A model generated the notes under the pieces. That model searched no databases and was not told where the DNA came from. It was given only the letters and a program-made list of their open reading frames with translations. A DNA stretch of 7,354 nucleotides from Anaerolineae bacterium. GTDB taxonomy: Bacteria; Chloroflexota; Anaerolineae; JAFGEY01. Below are positions 1-5,716 of this stretch, piece by piece; position 1 is the first letter of the stretch, and the number at the start of each line of letters is the position of its first letter. The stretch covers positions 1-7,354 of the forward strand of contig JAFGJF010000420.1 in NCBI GenBank assembly GCA_016929205.1, given 5' to 3'. Made by a program: the position numbers and the translations under genes.

Positions 1-18
1 GCGGGTGCGCTTACCCAT
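1..18 (-). CDS. Start of an unidentified minus-strand gene (partial, runs off the left edge)
   Basis: Only the first six codons are present, reading M-G-K-R-T-R, so no function can be given. The start is convincing because a near-perfect ribosome site, AAAGGAGG, lies upstream on the minus strand (about 27-34), separated from the ATG by TTATATC plus one base. The gene lies downstream of the PspA-like gene on the same strand, with roughly 106 bp between them, so it may be co-transcribed with it or have its own promoter in the gap. A basic N-terminus is all that can be seen. Confidence 0.6.
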
Positions 19-40
19 GATATAACCTCCTTTGTGAGTG

Positions 41-63
41 ATGGGGATATAGTGTACCCCCAT
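41..63. repeat. Short inverted repeat upstream of the left-edge gene
   Basis: ATGGGG (41-46) and CCCCAT (58-63) form a perfect 6-bp inverted repeat around an 11-base centre. On the minus strand that centre includes TACACT, which resembles a -10 box, but no matching -35 was found at normal spacing. It sits just upstream of the ribosome site of the left-edge gene, so it could be an operator or a leader hairpin. It is short enough to be chance. Confidence 0.25.
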
Positions 64-124
64 GTTGAGAATTTGGTTATACCAGGGTGTGAGATATTTA
101 CCATCAAGTGGAATAGCTTGAGCC

Positions 125-817
125 TTATCCTGTGTCGTTCCGCTGTGCGTTCTCTTGCAAGCGTGCGCGCAGGGCCTGCAATTCGTCCTCGACCTCGGCC
201 TCGGTTCGAGATCGATCCAGACGCACTGCTAACGAGCTCGCTTCCAATTCGCGTGCCGCTTCGAGAATGGCTTCACGCTCCTCACTGCGGGAGATGGCTT
301 GTTCCAGAACCTGGTCCAGGTCGCGAATGACGCCCTCACGGCGAAAAGCGCGGCGGATCTGTTCTTCTGTATCCTGGCGCTGCTGGCGCGTTTCAATGAT
401 CTCGCGCCAACGGCGTGCCGCGTCCAGGCGAATCCGCAGCTCGTGAGCCCGGCTGCGCAGATAGGCGATAGCCTCGTTCTGTCTGGCCAATTCAGCATCC
501 AGTTGATCGACCGTATGTCCGTAGACCAGTTTACGCTCGACGGCATGGCGGGCCTCGGCCTCCTGATTGGCTCTCAGCGCCGCTTTGGCACGCGATTCCC
601 AATCGTGGACCAGGGCCGTTGCAGCCATCATTTCACGCTCGATCTCTTTTTCACGCACCAGCGCCGAGGCAATGTCGGCCCGCGCGGTTTCGAGTTTGGC
701 TTCGGCCTGGCGAATCAAGTGCGCGATCTCGTCCAGGTCGGCATCATAGTCCTGGGCTAACAACAACGCCAGGTTGCGCCGGATCAAACGCCGGATTTTT
801 CTGAACAACTTGTTCAT
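125..817 (-). CDS. PspA/IM30-like coiled-coil protein
   Basis: The 230-residue product is almost wholly predicted helix, rich in Glu, Arg, Ala and Gln, which fits the PspA/IM30 (phage shock protein A / Vipp1) family in size and pattern. Members bind the cytoplasmic membrane face through a short N-terminal amphipathic helix, assemble into large rings or rods, and help maintain membranes under stress. Here residues 1-20 are basic and amphipathic (MNKLFRKIRR start), followed by a D-L-D-E-I-A-H-L-I-R-Q stretch near 27-37, long coiled coils from about 30-140 and 145-195, and a final acidic helix E-V-E-D-E-L-Q-A-L near 208-216. The open frame extends 32 codons further upstream, but the ATG at 817 is preferred: GGAG lies 9 bases before it and the extension is not PspA-like. 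It is divergent from the toxin-antitoxin operon. Family membership rests on pattern only; another coiled-coil protein is possible. Confidence 0.7.
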   Translation of the reverse strand: MNKLFRKIRRLIRRNLALLLAQDYDADLDEIAHLIRQAEAKLETARADIASALVREKEIEREMMAATALVHDWESRAKAALRANQEAEARHAVERKLVYGHTVDQLDAELARQNEAIAYLRSRAHELRIRLDAARRWREIIETRQQRQDTEEQIRRAFRREGVIRDLDQVLEQAISRSEEREAILEAARELEASSLAVRLDRSRTEAEVEDELQALRARLQENAQRNDTG

Positions 818-834
818 GCGAATTCGCTCCATAA

Positions 835-852
835 CGCGATCGGAAAATCGCG
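835..852. repeat. Inverted repeat CGCGAT/ATCGCG in front of the PspA-like gene
   Basis: CGCGAT (835-840) and ATCGCG (847-852) form a perfect 6-bp inverted repeat with a 6-base centre, just upstream of the ribosome site of the PspA-like gene. The same core appears as the 8-bp palindrome ATCGCGAT at 931-938, near the antitoxin start on the other side of this divergent region. It may be an operator or a leader hairpin; the function is unknown. Confidence 0.35.
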
Positions 853-885
853 ACCAAAGCAAATACATCCCACTCGAGAAAATGT

Positions 886-914
886 TTGACGGCGAATGGG
901 AAATGTGATACACT
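886..914 (+). promoter_or_regulatory. Extended -10 promoter of the toxin-antitoxin operon
   Basis: TTGACG (886-891) and TACACT (909-914) are separated by exactly 17 bases, and a TG dinucleotide sits one base before the -10 (906-907), the extended -10 arrangement recognised by the housekeeping sigma factor. The expected start of transcription is near 921, leaving a leader of about 36 bases before the antitoxin ATG. No equally good minus-strand promoter for the PspA-like gene was found in this divergent region. Confidence 0.6.
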
Positions 915-940
915 TGTATAGATACTATTGATCGCGATAC
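907..940. promoter_or_regulatory. Candidate operator of the toxin-antitoxin operon
   Basis: A short palindrome ATACA-CT-TGTAT (908-919) overlaps the -10 box. GATAC also recurs in direct orientation at 907-911, 921-925 and 936-940, about 14-15 bases apart. Ribbon-helix-helix antitoxins commonly repress their own operon by binding short palindromes or spaced direct repeats over the promoter, so this is a sensible place for such an operator. Assignment is by position and pattern only. Confidence 0.4.
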
Positions 941-956
941 TCATCAGGGAGGGAGT

Positions 957-1232
957 ATGGGACGACCGGCACGCAAGTACGTCAAACGCGTACAAACAAT
1001 GTTTACCGAGCAGCAGTACGAACTCTTGCAAGAATATGCCCAGGAAACGGACAAACCCATCGGCTCTATCATCCGTGAAACGATCGAACAGGTCTTGATC
1101 CTGGATTTGGAGCAACGACGCAAGCAAAAAGCACTCGAATGGCTGTGTTCCCAGGAATTGCCGGTTGACGATTGGGAAGTGATGGAGCAAATGATCGAGT
1201 CCCGGTGGGAGCAATGTGATGATGATGTGTGA
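957..1232 (+). CDS. Ribbon-helix-helix antitoxin (VapB/CopG-like)
   Basis: The 91-residue product is the likely antitoxin of a type II pair: it would bind and neutralise the PIN toxin encoded next to it and repress the shared promoter. Residues 11-47 fit a ribbon-helix-helix fold: a strand around R-V-Q-T-M-F-T (11-17), a helix beginning E-Q-Q-Y-E-L-L, a turn at D-K-P-I-G-S, and a second helix I-I-R-E-T-I-E-Q-V-L. The C-terminal part, with the Trp-containing, acidic segment around 70-85 (D-D-W-E-V-M-E-Q-M-I), is the sort of tail that wraps a VapC partner. A purine-rich ribosome site, AGGGAGGGAG, directly precedes the ATG. The basic tip G-R-P-A-R-K-Y-V-K-R may contact DNA. The gene overlaps the next one by 14 bases, implying translational coupling. 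Assignment to VapB rather than another RHH class follows from the partner. Confidence 0.75.
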   Translation: MGRPARKYVKRVQTMFTEQQYELLQEYAQETDKPIGSIIRETIEQVLILDLEQRRKQKALEWLCSQELPVDDWEVMEQMIESRWEQCDDDV

Positions 1233-1647
1233 TGCGATCTTTGTCGATGCCAACATCATTATGTACGCCGTCGGTACAGAACATCCTTTTCGTCAACCCT
1301 GTCAAGCATCCTTGGCCAAAATCGTTGACGAAAAAATGCACGCGCTAGTCAGCAGCGAGATTCATCAAGAGATTATGCACCGCTATATTTCTCTTGGCCT
1401 GCCAGCAAAGGCATGCCAGGTCAGCATCAAGCTCGAGACACTCATCCCGACGACATTACCGGTCACGGTTGGCGATATCCATCAATCGAGAAGACTTGTT
1501 GAGCGTTACCCCAAGCTCCAATCCCGCGACCTGGTTCACGTCGCGGTGATGCTCAACAACGGGATCTCACACATCTTGAGCACAGACGCACATTTCGACC
1601 AGGTGAGCGAAATACGGCGAATCGATCCCCGCGAATTCACATCCTGA
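1219..1647 (+). CDS. PIN-domain ribonuclease toxin (VapC-like)
   Basis: The 142-residue protein is a complete single PIN domain, the usual size for VapC toxins, which are Mg2+-dependent endoribonucleases that typically cut tRNA or rRNA and stop translation. The acidic residues of the active site are visible: D10 in I-F-V-D-A-N-I, E47 in S-S-E-I-H-Q-E, D104 in S-R-D-L-V-H-V-A-V, and D123 (possibly with D127) in L-S-T-D-A-H-F-D. Nothing suggests an inactive copy. Starts at GTG 1216 and ATG 1219, 1222 and 1225 are all in frame; ATG 1219 is chosen because GGGAG (1207-1211) lies 7 bases before it. All four overlap the antitoxin end, so toxin synthesis is probably coupled to antitoxin translation. 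It could be a divergent PIN nuclease rather than strict VapC, but the RHH neighbour favours a toxin role. Confidence 0.82.
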   Translation: MMMCDAIFVDANIIMYAVGTEHPFRQPCQASLAKIVDEKMHALVSSEIHQEIMHRYISLGLPAKACQVSIKLETLIPTTLPVTVGDIHQSRRLVERYPKLQSRDLVHVAVMLNNGISHILSTDAHFDQVSEIRRIDPREFTS

Positions 1648-1656
1648 CCAATCATC

Positions 1657-1716
1657 GCTCATCCCGGGTGGCAATGACGATTGCGCACTTGGTCACTGCC
1701 GCGATCCGGGATGAGC
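1657..1716. terminator. Large hairpin at a convergent gene boundary (possible two-way terminator)
   Basis: GCTCATCCCGG (1657-1667) pairs perfectly with CCGGGATGAGC (1706-1716). Inside this 11-bp stem, GGCA (1670-1673) pairs with TGCC (1697-1700) and TGAC (1675-1678) with GTCA (1692-1695), around a loop of about 13 bases. It lies between the stop of the PIN toxin and the stop of the convergent oxidoreductase gene, where a two-way terminator is expected. Neither side has a clear T-run, so termination would be atypical; a small palindromic repeat element is an alternative. Confidence 0.5.
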
Positions 1717-1727
1717 ATCAAACAGCA

Positions 1728-2834
1728 TTATTCGTCCAGGAACCCTTCCATCAAGCCAAGGGGCAGCAGGGCGGGGCGCTCACAACTGCTTTCGAGCATG
1801 ACATGTTGGCCTGAATCGGATGCATCGTGGATGGCGTGCATGATGTCGAGCACGTGATAGGTCAGCGATTCGTTGGCGCGGTGGCGGCGGCCAAAGCGCA
1901 AGGCATAGGCCATATCGGCCATACCCAGGCCGCGGCTGTTTTCTGCATAGCCATAAGCCAGGGGAATGGGACTCCACTCCTGTGCCCCCATCCGGCGCAC
2001 CATGACCAGCCCACCAAAGGTATTGGGATCAGGCACGCTGAGCGATCCCTCGGTGCCATAAACCTCGATGCGCGGCAGGTTGGCGCTCCACACATCAAAG
2101 CTGGTGATGATCGTGCCGATCGCGCCATTAGCAAAATCGAGCAAGCCGACAACGTGGGTCGGTACCTCGACCTCGACTTTTTTGCCAAACTTTTTGGCGC
2201 TGGTAATCGTGCGCTCTGGGAAAGTGATGCGGGTAGAGCCGCTAACGCGCTTGACCGGGCCGATCATGTTGACCAGGGCGGTCAAATAGTACGGCCCCAT
2301 GTCGAACATTGGGCCGCCACCGACCTTGTAATAGAATTCGGGGTCGGGATGCCAGCTTTCGTGCCCGTGACAGGTCATAAACGCCGTGGCGGCAATGGGT
2401 TCGCCGATCCAACCATCATCGATCAATTTTCGGCAGGTTTGGTGCCCGCCGCCCAGGAACGTATCAGGTGCGCCACCAACCAGCAGCCCTTTTTCCCTGG
2501 CCATCGCCAGCATCTTTTTGCCGTCCTCGCGGGTAATGGCCAACGGTTTTTCATTGTAGACACTCTTGCCAGCCTCCAATGCCTTGAACGCCACCTCGGC
2601 GTGGGCATTGGGAATCGTAATGTTGAGGACGATTCCGATCTCGGGGTCGGACAGCAGTTCCTCGACGGTGCACGCCTTGGGAACGTCAAATTCAGCAGCA
2701 CGCGCCTCGGCCCGCTCCATGATCAAGTCCGCGCAGGCGACGATGTCGAGGATCTCGAATTTCTTGCCGGCTTTGAAATAGATGGGGCTGATGTTGCCAC
2801 AGCCAATGACGCCGACCTTTACTTTTTTCACCAC
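1728..2834 (-). CDS. Gfo/Idh/MocA family oxidoreductase
   Basis: This 368-residue protein has the normal length and two-domain layout of the Gfo/Idh/MocA family, NAD(P)-dependent enzymes that oxidise or reduce hydroxyl groups of sugars, inositols and related compounds. The N-terminal Rossmann fold shows [10 protein letters not shown] (7-16) for dinucleotide binding. The family E-K-P motif follows at 95-97, with K96 the usual catalytic or cofactor-contacting lysine. The C-terminal domain carries [12 protein letters not shown] (172-183), the family segment often written GGG-x-x-x-D-x-G-x-H; here Tyr stands where His is common, which may mark a subgroup. The start is GTG at 2834 with AAGGAGGA (2841-2848) well placed; a second GTG follows at once. 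It lies downstream of the esterase-like gene and a sulfatase-like fragment, suggesting carbohydrate catabolism. The substrate cannot be read from sequence. Confidence 0.9.
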   Translation of the reverse strand: MVKKVKVGVIGCGNISPIYFKAGKKFEILDIVACADLIMERAEARAAEFDVPKACTVEELLSDPEIGIVLNITIPNAHAEVAFKALEAGKSVYNEKPLAITREDGKKMLAMAREKGLLVGGAPDTFLGGGHQTCRKLIDDGWIGEPIAATAFMTCHGHESWHPDPEFYYKVGGGPMFDMGPYYLTALVNMIGPVKRVSGSTRITFPERTITSAKKFGKKVEVEVPTHVVGLLDFANGAIGTIITSFDVWSANLPRIEVYGTEGSLSVPDPNTFGGLVMVRRMGAQEWSPIPLAYGYAENSRGLGMADMAYALRFGRRHRANESLTYHVLDIMHAIHDASDSGQHVMLESSCERPALLPLGLMEGFLDE

Positions 2835-2859
2835 GTTTTTTCCTCCTTGGGTTTACAAT

Positions 2860-2898
2860 GTCACGGTGCGAACGTTTTGTGTTCGCCTGAATCGTGAC
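2860..2898. repeat. Two-part inverted repeat upstream of the oxidoreductase gene
   Basis: An outer 6-bp stem GTCACG (2860-2865) / CGTGAC (2893-2898) encloses an inner 6-bp stem GCGAAC (2868-2873) / GTTCGC (2881-2886) with a 7-base loop. It begins about 12 bases upstream of the GTG start's ribosome site and lies just after the sulfatase-like remnant on the same strand. It could terminate the upstream transcript, protect mRNA ends, or bind a regulator. No T-run follows on the minus strand, so it is not a typical intrinsic terminator. Confidence 0.4.
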
Positions 2899-2923
2899 CT
2901 ACTTGCACGCATGGAAATGTGAC

Positions 2924-3040
2924 TTACTGCCGCAGTCGAAGAGTGTGAAGGCGTGACCACAGAACACGCTGCACATCCGCATATTGTGGTCGATTTCCAA
3001 GATTTGTCAATTCGTACAGATCATCGGGCGCTCTACAATA
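2924..3040 (-). pseudogene. Remnant of a sulfatase C-terminus
   Basis: Immediately after the esterase stop, in another minus-strand frame, about 37 codons end at TAA 2924-2926 and read like the end of a sulfatase. The stretch D-L-Y-E-L-T-N-L-G-N-R-P-Q-Y-A-D-V, followed by L-W-S-R-L, resembles the family's closing pattern D-P-x-E-x-x-N-L-x-x-x-P-x-Y-A-x-V with a final amphipathic helix. There is no start codon, ribosome site or sulfatase active-site motif (C/S-x-P-x-R) upstream; that space is the esterase gene in a different frame. I infer that the body of a sulfatase gene was deleted, leaving only its last codons between the two surviving genes. The short length means a chance resemblance remains possible. 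Confidence 0.5.
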
Positions 3041-3042
3041 CG

Positions 3043-4971
3043 TCAGGGAGCCGGTTCCATTGTCGGTCCCCAATGGTCCACGATCTCGACTCGTTCGCCG
3101 AGAAGGTCGAGGAGGTCCGGCAGATCGCACAGGTTGAGCATGCCACGCACAAAATTGGCGGCAGGCCAGGTGACGTAAGGCGTCTGCGTCCACTCGAAAA
3201 GGGAGCGCGGCGCATCTTTGAGCGTCACCGAGGCCACACGATCGTGAAACAGCGCGGCAAAGAGGGTCAGGATCGCCCCCTGCCCGCGGCCAAAGAGATG
3301 GACTGCCTCCGCGCCCTCGTGGACCAACAGATCGAGCACACACAGCAGGTCGTGGATGCGGCGTCCCAGGTAGCTCTGGCCCAGCATCAAACCATAGGCG
3401 TGAAACATATAGTCCATGCCATAGGGTTGAAAGAAATCCTCGCCTTGCTCTTCCGGCAGCGATTCGCCCAGACCGCGCACGTCAAGGGCGTAGAGCGGTA
3501 GGGTCTCTTTGAGCGAGATCGCCCACTCATTTTCCGCCAGGTCGACCTCAGCAGAGATATGGGGCAGATAGAGACGCACTTGCGGTTCGACGTCCAGGCT
3601 GAAAGGGTGGGGGGGATCGGCCACCAGTTTGCGCATAATTGCGCGAATATGTGCTTGTGTCTCGACAGCATAGCGCGCCTGGATTTCGCCCTCGGTCCGC
3701 GCCGGCCGCGGGACGCGATAATGGGGGAGTGGACGGACGGAAGACAGCGACAGCAGCACGCGCAGCCTCTCTCGCAGCGCATCGGGATCGAGTCTGGGCC
3801 GTCGGGCGACGATCTGTTGAGCCTGCACGGCGATCAACTCGTAGATTGGCGTCGCGCCAGCCTCGTTGGTCTGGCCGGATGGGATGGCATTCAGTTCTTT
3901 TTCCGGGAGGACATCGACCTCGTCCACCTGGACGACAGGCAAACCGGCATGCCGGCAAAAAAATGCGACCATGGCCTGTTGGTTTTGGACCGAGTATCCG
4001 TGTCCCTGGGGACCAATGAACAAGTCTGTGTTCTCTGGCGGGGCGTCCATCTTGGCGTAGAACGACTCAACGTCGGCAAATGCCTCCTGCAGCCCTCGGC
4101 GGTCGAAATAATCAAATCGCTGTCCCATCAAGAGTACCGGTTTGGGCGCAGAAGCCATGATGAAATCGGCCATTTCCAACCCTGCACCGATCACGCCCGG
4201 CGGACACTGCTCGGCGTCGGCGGGCAGTTCATTTTCCAGGTTGTGCAAAAAAGTAGTCACAAAACAACTGGGTGCGGCCATGGTAAAACGATCCTCAATG
4301 GCCCACAGCCAGGTGCTCATCGTGCCGCCGCCCGAGTTGCCGGTCAAGCCCACGCAAGACGGATCGACCTCGGGACGGTCCAGCAAATAGTCGAGGGCAC
4401 GGATGCCATCCCAGGCGCGCCAAAATCCAAAAAACTCGCCCAAAAGTTCGAGCTGCTTGCCCATCATGTTGTGGGCGCGGGTGCCTATGCCGATCTGCTC
4501 GCCAAAGCCGGAATGGTGATACTGGTCGCGTTCGCCCTGGCTAAAGGGATCGTAGGTCAGGACGACAAACCCGGCGCGCGCCAGACGATGGGAGAACTGC
4601 TGGTAGAGGTCGAATGCCTTGCCCGTCGCAGAATGGCCACACGTCCCGAGTACGCAGGGGGCAGGCCGGATGAGATCGTTGGGAACATAGAGATTGGCCG
4701 TCACCAGGCAGCCGGGTCGGCTCTCAAAAGTGAGATTTTCAATGCGGAAATCGGGCTGCTCGATCACCCGCGTGACACGGGCATTGAGCGGCGTCTTGGG
4801 CGGGACCGGCGCAAAGGCGCGGCGGATCGCCTGGCGTACCTGCTGTTGGTAGGCGCGCGCCTGTTCGGGTGTGGCGATCGCCGCCAGGCGATCGCGCCGC
4901 TGCTCTCGGATCGGTCGTAGCTTGTGCACATAGTCGTCCAGCACCATGTGCTGGTAGCCATTGCGAACCAT
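3043..4971 (-). CDS. Two-lobed alpha/beta hydrolase, acetylxylan-esterase-like
   Basis: The 642-residue protein has two alpha/beta-hydrolase lobes. The first (about 80-345) has a strand-rich N-terminus, Y-D-P-F-S-Q-G-E (140-147), the nucleophile elbow G-N-S-G-G-G with Ser213, a probable acid in G-Q-R-F-D-Y-F-D (Asp287 or Asp290), and the catalytic His324 in P-Q-G-H-G. This matches deacetylase/acetylxylan-esterase-like hydrolases that remove ester groups from carbohydrates. The second lobe (about 460-640) keeps D-V-R-G-L-G-E-S (497-504) but has G-R-G-Q-G (561-565) at the elbow, with Gly instead of the nucleophile Ser, so it is probably non-catalytic. No signal peptide is evident, suggesting a cytoplasmic enzyme. 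An ATG at 4977 abuts the ribosome site; ATG 4971, 6 bases after AAGGAGG, is the better start. Exact substrate is unknown. Confidence 0.8.
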   Translation of the reverse strand: MVRNGYQHMVLDDYVHKLRPIREQRRDRLAAIATPEQARAYQQQVRQAIRRAFAPVPPKTPLNARVTRVIEQPDFRIENLTFESRPGCLVTANLYVPNDLIRPAPCVLGTCGHSATGKAFDLYQQFSHRLARAGFVVLTYDPFSQGERDQYHHSGFGEQIGIGTRAHNMMGKQLELLGEFFGFWRAWDGIRALDYLLDRPEVDPSCVGLTGNSGGGTMSTWLWAIEDRFTMAAPSCFVTTFLHNLENELPADAEQCPPGVIGAGLEMADFIMASAPKPVLLMGQRFDYFDRRGLQEAFADVESFYAKMDAPPENTDLFIGPQGHGYSVQNQQAMVAFFCRHAGLPVVQVDEVDVLPEKELNAIPSGQTNEAGATPIYELIAVQAQQIVARRPRLDPDALRERLRVLLSLSSVRPLPHYRVPRPARTEGEIQARYAVETQAHIRAIMRKLVADPPHPFSLDVEPQVRLYLPHISAEVDLAENEWAISLKETLPLYALDVRGLGESLPEEQGEDFFQPYGMDYMFHAYGLMLGQSYLGRRIHDLLCVLDLLVHEGAEAVHLFGRGQGAILTLFAALFHDRVASVTLKDAPRSLFEWTQTPYVTWPAANFVRGMLNLCDLPDLLDLLGERVEIVDHWGPTMEPAP

Positions 4972-5032
4972 ACACATCCTCCTTGATGGGAACCTGGATC
5001 ATTCCATGGTCTGGAGATGGGTCGACGGGAAA

Positions 5033-5061
5033 CCGGGGTTTTGTGAAACCCCGGCTTCTTT
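5033..5061. terminator. Hairpin terminator between exporter and hydrolase genes
   Basis: CCGGGGTTT (5033-5041) and AAACCCCGG (5046-5054) form a perfect 9-bp stem with a 4-base loop. On the plus strand it is followed by CTTCTTTTTA, a classic U-tract; on the minus strand, the direction of both flanking genes, it is followed only by TTTCCC. It probably ends the aminotransferase-exporter transcript, perhaps inefficiently, while strongly stopping antisense transcription coming from the hydrolase side. It also lies in the 5' leader of the hydrolase gene if that gene is read from further upstream. Confidence 0.65.
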
Positions 5062-5095
5062 TTATACCATCATTTTAAACACATCACTTTATAGT

Positions 5096-5716
5096 TTAGA
5101 GCATCGAGAACAGCGAAAATACACCAAACCCGGTGATCACAATGCCCGAAATCCGATTGACCCAATGCAGGACGGTCAGGGAAAAGCGCTTGCGGAACAA
5201 GCTGACCCCGCCGCTCAAGGTGAGCCACCATAACGCCGATCCGGCAAAAACACCGGCAACCATCGCGATCGCCGAGGCATAGCTCTGGGCGGCGCTGGCA
5301 AGACCCAGGCCGGCAAAAATGGCCGCAAAAGAGAGAATGGTCACCGGATTGGTCAGGGTCAGGAACAAGGTCGAGGCATAGGCCTTCAGAAGGCTGCCTT
5401 TCCGGTCTTCTGCCGGCTCGTGCGCAGGTTCGGCCAGAAAAGCCCTGACGCCCAGGTAGCACAGAAACAAACCGCCGGCCAGACGGAACCAGACCTGCTG
5501 TTGGACAAGCAAGCCAGAGATAAAGGTCAAGCCAAATCCGGCCACACAGCCATAGAGTGCGTCGGCCGTGGCTGCCCCCAGGCCGGACACGAATCCAGCA
5601 GCCGTGCCCTGGGCCAACGTGCGACGGATGCACAACACGCCGATCGGTCCAACCGGCGCGGCAATCGAGATGCCGATGATCAACCCGCGAAACAGCAGAT
5701 CAGTCAATTCGCCCAA
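5096..5716 (-). CDS. LysE/RhtB-family amino-acid exporter
   Basis: The product is a very hydrophobic 206-residue membrane protein with about six transmembrane segments (roughly 5-30, 38-65, 68-93, 112-140, 147-170, 184-204), the size and layout of LysE/RhtB efflux proteins. These export amino acids or related small molecules from the cytoplasm using the proton or ion gradient. The N-terminal family pattern is visible as A-A-P-V-G-P-I-G-V (19-27) followed by Q-G-x-x-x-G-F-V-S-G-L-G (36-47), and the N-P-V-T-I-L-S-F segment (123-130) matches the conserved N-P in the fourth helix. The frame is open far upstream, but that part is antisense-like sequence inside the aminotransferase gene. TTG at 5716 is chosen: GGAG lies 7 bases before it and the protein then has family length. 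It overlaps the aminotransferase end by 17 bases, so the two are co-transcribed. The substrate is unknown. Confidence 0.82.
   Translation of the reverse strand: MGELTDLLFRGLIIGISIAAPVGPIGVLCIRRTLAQGTAAGFVSGLGAATADALYGCVAGFGLTFISGLLVQQQVWFRLAGGLFLCYLGVRAFLAEPAHEPAEDRKGSLLKAYASTLFLTLTNPVTILSFAAIFAGLGLASAAQSYASAIAMVAGVFAGSALWWLTLSGGVSLFRKRFSLTVLHWVNRISGIVITGFGVFSLFSML

Noticed and set aside
34..330. 98-codon plus-strand open frame at the left end
   Set aside because: It runs antisense to the PspA-like gene, and its Arg/Pro-rich translation is typical of a shadow frame.
744..1259. 171-codon minus-strand open frame across the divergent region and antitoxin
   Set aside because: It crosses a strong promoter and lies antisense to the RHH gene, with no ribosome site or recognisable domain.
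1827..2897. 356-codon plus-strand open frame opposite the oxidoreductase gene
   Set aside because: It is fully antisense to a Gfo/Idh/MocA gene with intact motifs, and its translation is not protein-like.
3046..3343. Upstream part of the minus-strand frame that ends in the sulfatase-like tail
   Set aside because: Above about 3046 this frame is simply the hydrolase gene read out of frame (Arg/Pro/Cys-rich); only the last ~37 codons look like real protein.
3559..4920. 453-codon plus-strand open frame opposite the hydrolase gene
   Set aside because: It mirrors the hydrolase coding strand, lacks a good ribosome site and shows no recognisable domain.
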